Source of the DNA: Isoetes taiwanensis
Taxonomy: Eukaryota; Streptophyta; Lycopodiopsida; Isoetales; Isoetaceae
DNA: 64,000 bases
Reading direction: 5' to 3'
Assembly: GCA_021234155.1 (NCBI GenBank)
Contig: JAJEKV010000004.1
Coordinates: 22,474,320-22,538,319, forward strand
Part shown: positions 61,397 to 64,000 of the stretch, piece after piece
Position numbering within the stretch: the stretch's first letter is position 1
Layout of the letters: every line of letters starts with the position of its first letter
Program-made: the position numbers and the translations under genes
Notes under the pieces: generated by a model
Seen by the model: only the letters and a program-made list of their open reading frames with translations
Told to the model about the DNA's origin: nothing
Database searches by the model: none

Positions 61397-61826
61397 AGAA
61401 GGTCACCGTGCGTCCTTACCCGAAGAATGGGCGGTTCTATTAGATACCCTTAATAGAACCGTGACATCTGAGGAATTGGTAGAAAAGAATTTTAAGGTTT
61501 ACAGCAGTGGATTCTTTGCTTGTAAAAGGCGACAATTCAATACGAAATCTATCCATATTACAACTTGTGTTTCAGCAATGCGAATCAAAGAGCTATGGTC
61601 AGTCAAACAAAGCTCACGGAACTCGCCACAGAGAGGTTTCTATTTAGTCCCGCGGTAGAGTTTGTGCCGGTTTGGTTTTATACGATTATTTGGGTCTTTG
61701 AGTGAAAGTTTGTTATAAACATCCATATAAATATGTCATTTGGGCACATGTCGAGGACCATGCTGGCTATATTTATTGTGGGTTCTACCAGCGCGAGACA
61801 CATTTTCCTTGTAATTACGCCACTAT

Positions 61827-62112
61827 TGCAGGGGTGGTATTGGAACATATCACAGGTATATGGAGTGATATATGCATGCATGCGTGGAGAGATATGCATC
61901 TATGCAGCATTGTAGTTGTAATTGCTATCTTCAAAGTGCTACTCCCGGAGGAGATGAAGCCCGAGCCGATTATCTTGGAGAGGGATCATCTTCTTGATCA
62001 TAGCTATGGAGATAGTTTTTCACAAAGTTATTGCATTGTATAGATGGTAGTTTGAAGGCTTGGCCATTGGGTTTTATCTTTCTTATGTAAGGTTTGGAGC
62101 TAAGCTCTAACA
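61827..62112 (+). repeat. Right terminal repeat (LTR-like, about 285 bp) of nested element
   Basis: It starts TGCAGGGGTGGTA and ends AAGCTCTAACA. It is the partner of 45357-45635. No clear polypurine tract directly precedes 61827, so the true 5' edge of the repeat could lie further left; at the other end, the left copy is bounded by integrase sequence. Confidence 0.6.
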
Positions 62113-63283
62113 AATTACCATTAAAGCAATACAAATCATACTCCCTTCAACTTTATGGCATTGAAGTTGTATTACCAATTGAACTGTTTCGCCATCTTTA
62201 AGGTTAGCTCATAAGAAGCTACGACACCATTTGAACATGCTGCGAGGGAAGGTTGCATGCTTTGTTACTTAGATTAATATAGAGTAGAATTTGAAATGCC
62301 ATTTTTTTAAAAGTCAAGGATTTGAAACATCCAAAGACATAGAATAAGGTATCTTCAAGAGGGAGGCTTGTACTCAAAGATGCAGGGCAAAATCAAGGGA
62401 AGGCAATTTGGAAAGTTTGAAATCTTTAGGGAAGGGAACTTATAAGGTATTGGAATCAAAAGCGAGGTTCAAAACTCATACTGGCGAAGAATACCGCAGT
62501 GTACCATTGCAAATCCTATCAATACCCTACACTTGAAGAGGTACTAGGACTATCATGTTTGCTTGTTCACTTTTATGTAGCAAAAGTTTAATAAGCTTTG
62601 TTAAATATATAAGATTAATTAGGTAGTTTAGTTTTAATTGAGACTTATTCATAAGCAATTTTCTTCAATAAGTTGGCTTTATGTTTGTAGCAAAGCAAGG
62701 CCAGAAGGGAAGAAACGGTAACAAACAAGCTTTCGGGGACGGACTTGACCACCATTTATCCTCCACGCTCCTCATTTTACTTAATATCACGGGACCTTGT
62801 CGATATACATTCCACAAAGAGTGCTAAGATGATAATTTTCTAATGAGTTTCTACGTTTCCATGCGGCGGTCCGCTGATCATCTATTCCATGTTTCACGTG
62901 GTCCCTCTGATGCATCATAAGCATCCTTCATTTGCATATACCCTAAAAGCACTTTGCTCTTCGACTTTACCGCCTTAATAGCATAGGCTGCATTTCCAAA
63001 TGATCAAGCTAAAAGGCATATATTCTTTTGTTTGGTAGAGTTTCTATCATGATACACCCATCTCACTTCATTGCACATTTTTGCATCCCCGGACTTTCCA
63101 TCCTCATGCGCATACACCTCATTTACATCCACATTTCCATCCTCATACACTATGCGCGACAATCTCACATCTATTTTACCATTCACACCGCCCACATCAC
63201 AACTCCATCCATACTCACATAAGCTCCACCACACATGCACTTCCATCACTATTTCCTTTACGGAGACCCAATAAAAGATTATA
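62113..63283 (+). pseudogene. Ty3/gypsy integrase C-terminal part and element 3' region (continuation of 43.8-45.36 kb)
   Basis: Right after the right terminal repeat a frame reads YSLQLYGIEVVLPIELF (62139-). This is the integrase word that follows the WAYR block, which is where the upstream half stops at 45356. At about 62350-62400 LVLKDAG-like words of the integrase C-terminus follow. From 62338 to 63283 the sequence is a diverged copy of 26437-27441. Frameshifts are frequent. The homologous segment ends in CA-rich words near 63283, presumably the 3' untranslated or LTR region of that gypsy family. Confidence 0.7.
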
Positions 63284-64000
63284 ATTACAAGAAATTTATG
63301 GCCAAGGCCCGCCCTTGAAACGATTGGTTCCCTAAGCCTACAATATTGAGCCCACTATGAATTACGGAACATCGAGGGGTTGAACGCATTTACGCCTAGG
63401 GGGTGTTTCCTAGCTCCTGGAATTCTTGTTGCCCGTGACCTCTTTTAAATGGAGGCATCCCATAAATGGGTGCCCATTAGCAAGGTATTGCCCATTCAAA
63501 GATCAATTATACGATTAACCAAATGCGCTTAAATGCTTGTGTAAACTTGTTGCTCACAACCCCTAAAAAGGACTTACCTTGGCAAAATTGTGGGCTGTAA
63601 AAAGCATCGTTCTAATGATGCATGGGTTGGTGCACTCAATATTGAACCTTTTTCTAATATTATTGCCTTATGGAGGTTAAATCTAAAGGCAAAGAGATTT
63701 ATAGAGTTTAAAATTTGTAGTGAAAAAATAAGAGTTGGTGAAAGGTATAGTTTAAATCCACTGGAAATGTTATTCTTATCATGTTGAAGGCATCCATCCT
63801 ATTGAGCATATCCAGCAATCACTACCAATCCAAGTAGACATGTGTTCTCTTCAAATGGATGGGATTAATGTCACAGCATCCAACAGTAATCAATATAGAT
63901 CCAAGTGACCAATGTTCCTCCTTCAAGCATGAATTTGGAATTAATGTCTAGCATTGTAAAGGTCCCGTTATAGTATATATAGTCTGAATCAAAGTGAATT
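63284..64000. other. No recognised gene
   Basis: Only short frames (for example 63590-63787 on +, 65 codons, not recognised). No repeat partner was found elsewhere in the window. Confidence 0.4.

Larger units (their letters stand above)
54250..61400 (-). other. Purine-skewed block with minus-strand, intron-like and exon-like sequence
   Basis: For about 7 kb the plus strand is rich in A and G and poor in T, so the minus strand is T-rich like plant introns. Exon-like islands on - are 60811-60608 (SPLAFGFALYGAYLAKKISN, then SSSVRSAASKMARDMKLRP and a basic end) and 60555-60430 (LLDFGLAHSQVHHRLLQDLA, RTKDVLCQLWYGALESSQ, then a GGTATC donor-like end). Neither was assigned to a family. TATA modules at 61.39 and 55.01 kb point in the same direction. 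A captured or duplicated host gene is the simplest reading. An ordinary retroelement segment is possible. Confidence 0.35.
45357..62112 (+). mobile_element. Nested LTR element (about 16.7 kb), inserted into a gypsy integrase
   Basis: It is bounded by related ~280-bp repeats with TG...CA ends. The integrase frame of the host element stops at 45356 and its expected downstream part begins at 62113. Internal order on +: primer-binding-like site, gag remnant (46.1-46.5 kb), degraded sequence to about 54.2 kb, then a purine-skewed segment with minus-strand gene-like features (54.3-61.4 kb). The flanks GTTAT and AATTA are not an exact 5-bp duplication. The large size suggests further nested insertions. 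RT of this inner element was not recognised. Confidence 0.55.

Noticed and set aside
45357-62112. Reading the two ~280-bp repeats as unrelated solo LTRs
   Set aside because: The integrase frame breaks at one and resumes at the other, which fits a single nested element better. Exact duplication of the target was not found, so this stays provisional.

Overview
The window looks like repeat-dominated nuclear DNA of a land plant. The evidence is fragments of plant-type genes with introns (polyamine oxidase, flavin monooxygenase, lectin-type receptor kinase, HAK/KUP potassium transporter, PPR protein), plant-style Ty3/gypsy and LINE elements, Helitron termini and long (GA)n tracts. A fern or another large-genome lineage is a guess. 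No intact host gene, tRNA, rRNA, CRISPR array or prokaryotic feature was found. The only long uninterrupted reading frame is a LINE ORF2.

Layout. 1-3.1 kb: the 3' end of one LINE (here E) joined through CA/CT/TGGCGA simple repeats to the 5' end of another (F), both on +. 3.1-11.6 kb: decayed, mostly non-coding sequence with FMO (-), receptor-kinase (+) and polyamine-oxidase (+) fragments, several short tandem repeats, a TIR-bounded segment at 9.2-10.1 kb, a 22-bp-type minisatellite and a strong 72-nt hairpin. 11.6-26.4 kb: four LINE copies head to tail on - (A, B, C, D along + coordinates). B has an open ORF2 of at least 1,040 codons. C is split by a 2-kb poly(A) retroposed insert and a 322-bp MITE. 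Long (GA)n tracts lie at the B/A and D/C junctions. 26.4-27.4 kb: the 3' end of a Ty3/gypsy element. 28.9-29.9 kb: a PPR pseudogene. 31.76-31.88 kb: two Helitron-type 3' termini. 33.1-33.6 kb: a tandem repeat. 35.8-38.4 kb: an exon-by-exon HAK/KUP pseudogene on -. 39.4-42.5 kb: the 5' half of a second, GC-richer LINE family carrying a hAT-like non-autonomous element. 42.7-43.8 kb: a gypsy integrase on -. 43.8-45.36 kb: gypsy RT-RNase H-integrase on +. Its integrase appears to resume at 62.1 kb, so the intervening 16.7 kb, bounded by related ~280-bp repeats, is read as a nested LTR element. 54.3-61.4 kb inside it is strongly purine-skewed on + and carries two copies of a 99-bp TATA-containing module on -.

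How it fits together: the history is one of insertion into insertion. The LINE copies share a very short 3' UTR with a stem-loop. One stem pair shows a compensatory change between copies, and the UTR leads directly into simple repeats. Each downstream copy is 5'-truncated right at such a simple repeat. The most distinctive signal in the window is therefore this LINE family with its structured 3' end and its head-to-tail, microsatellite-associated array. All assignments come from reading motifs by eye; no database search was run.
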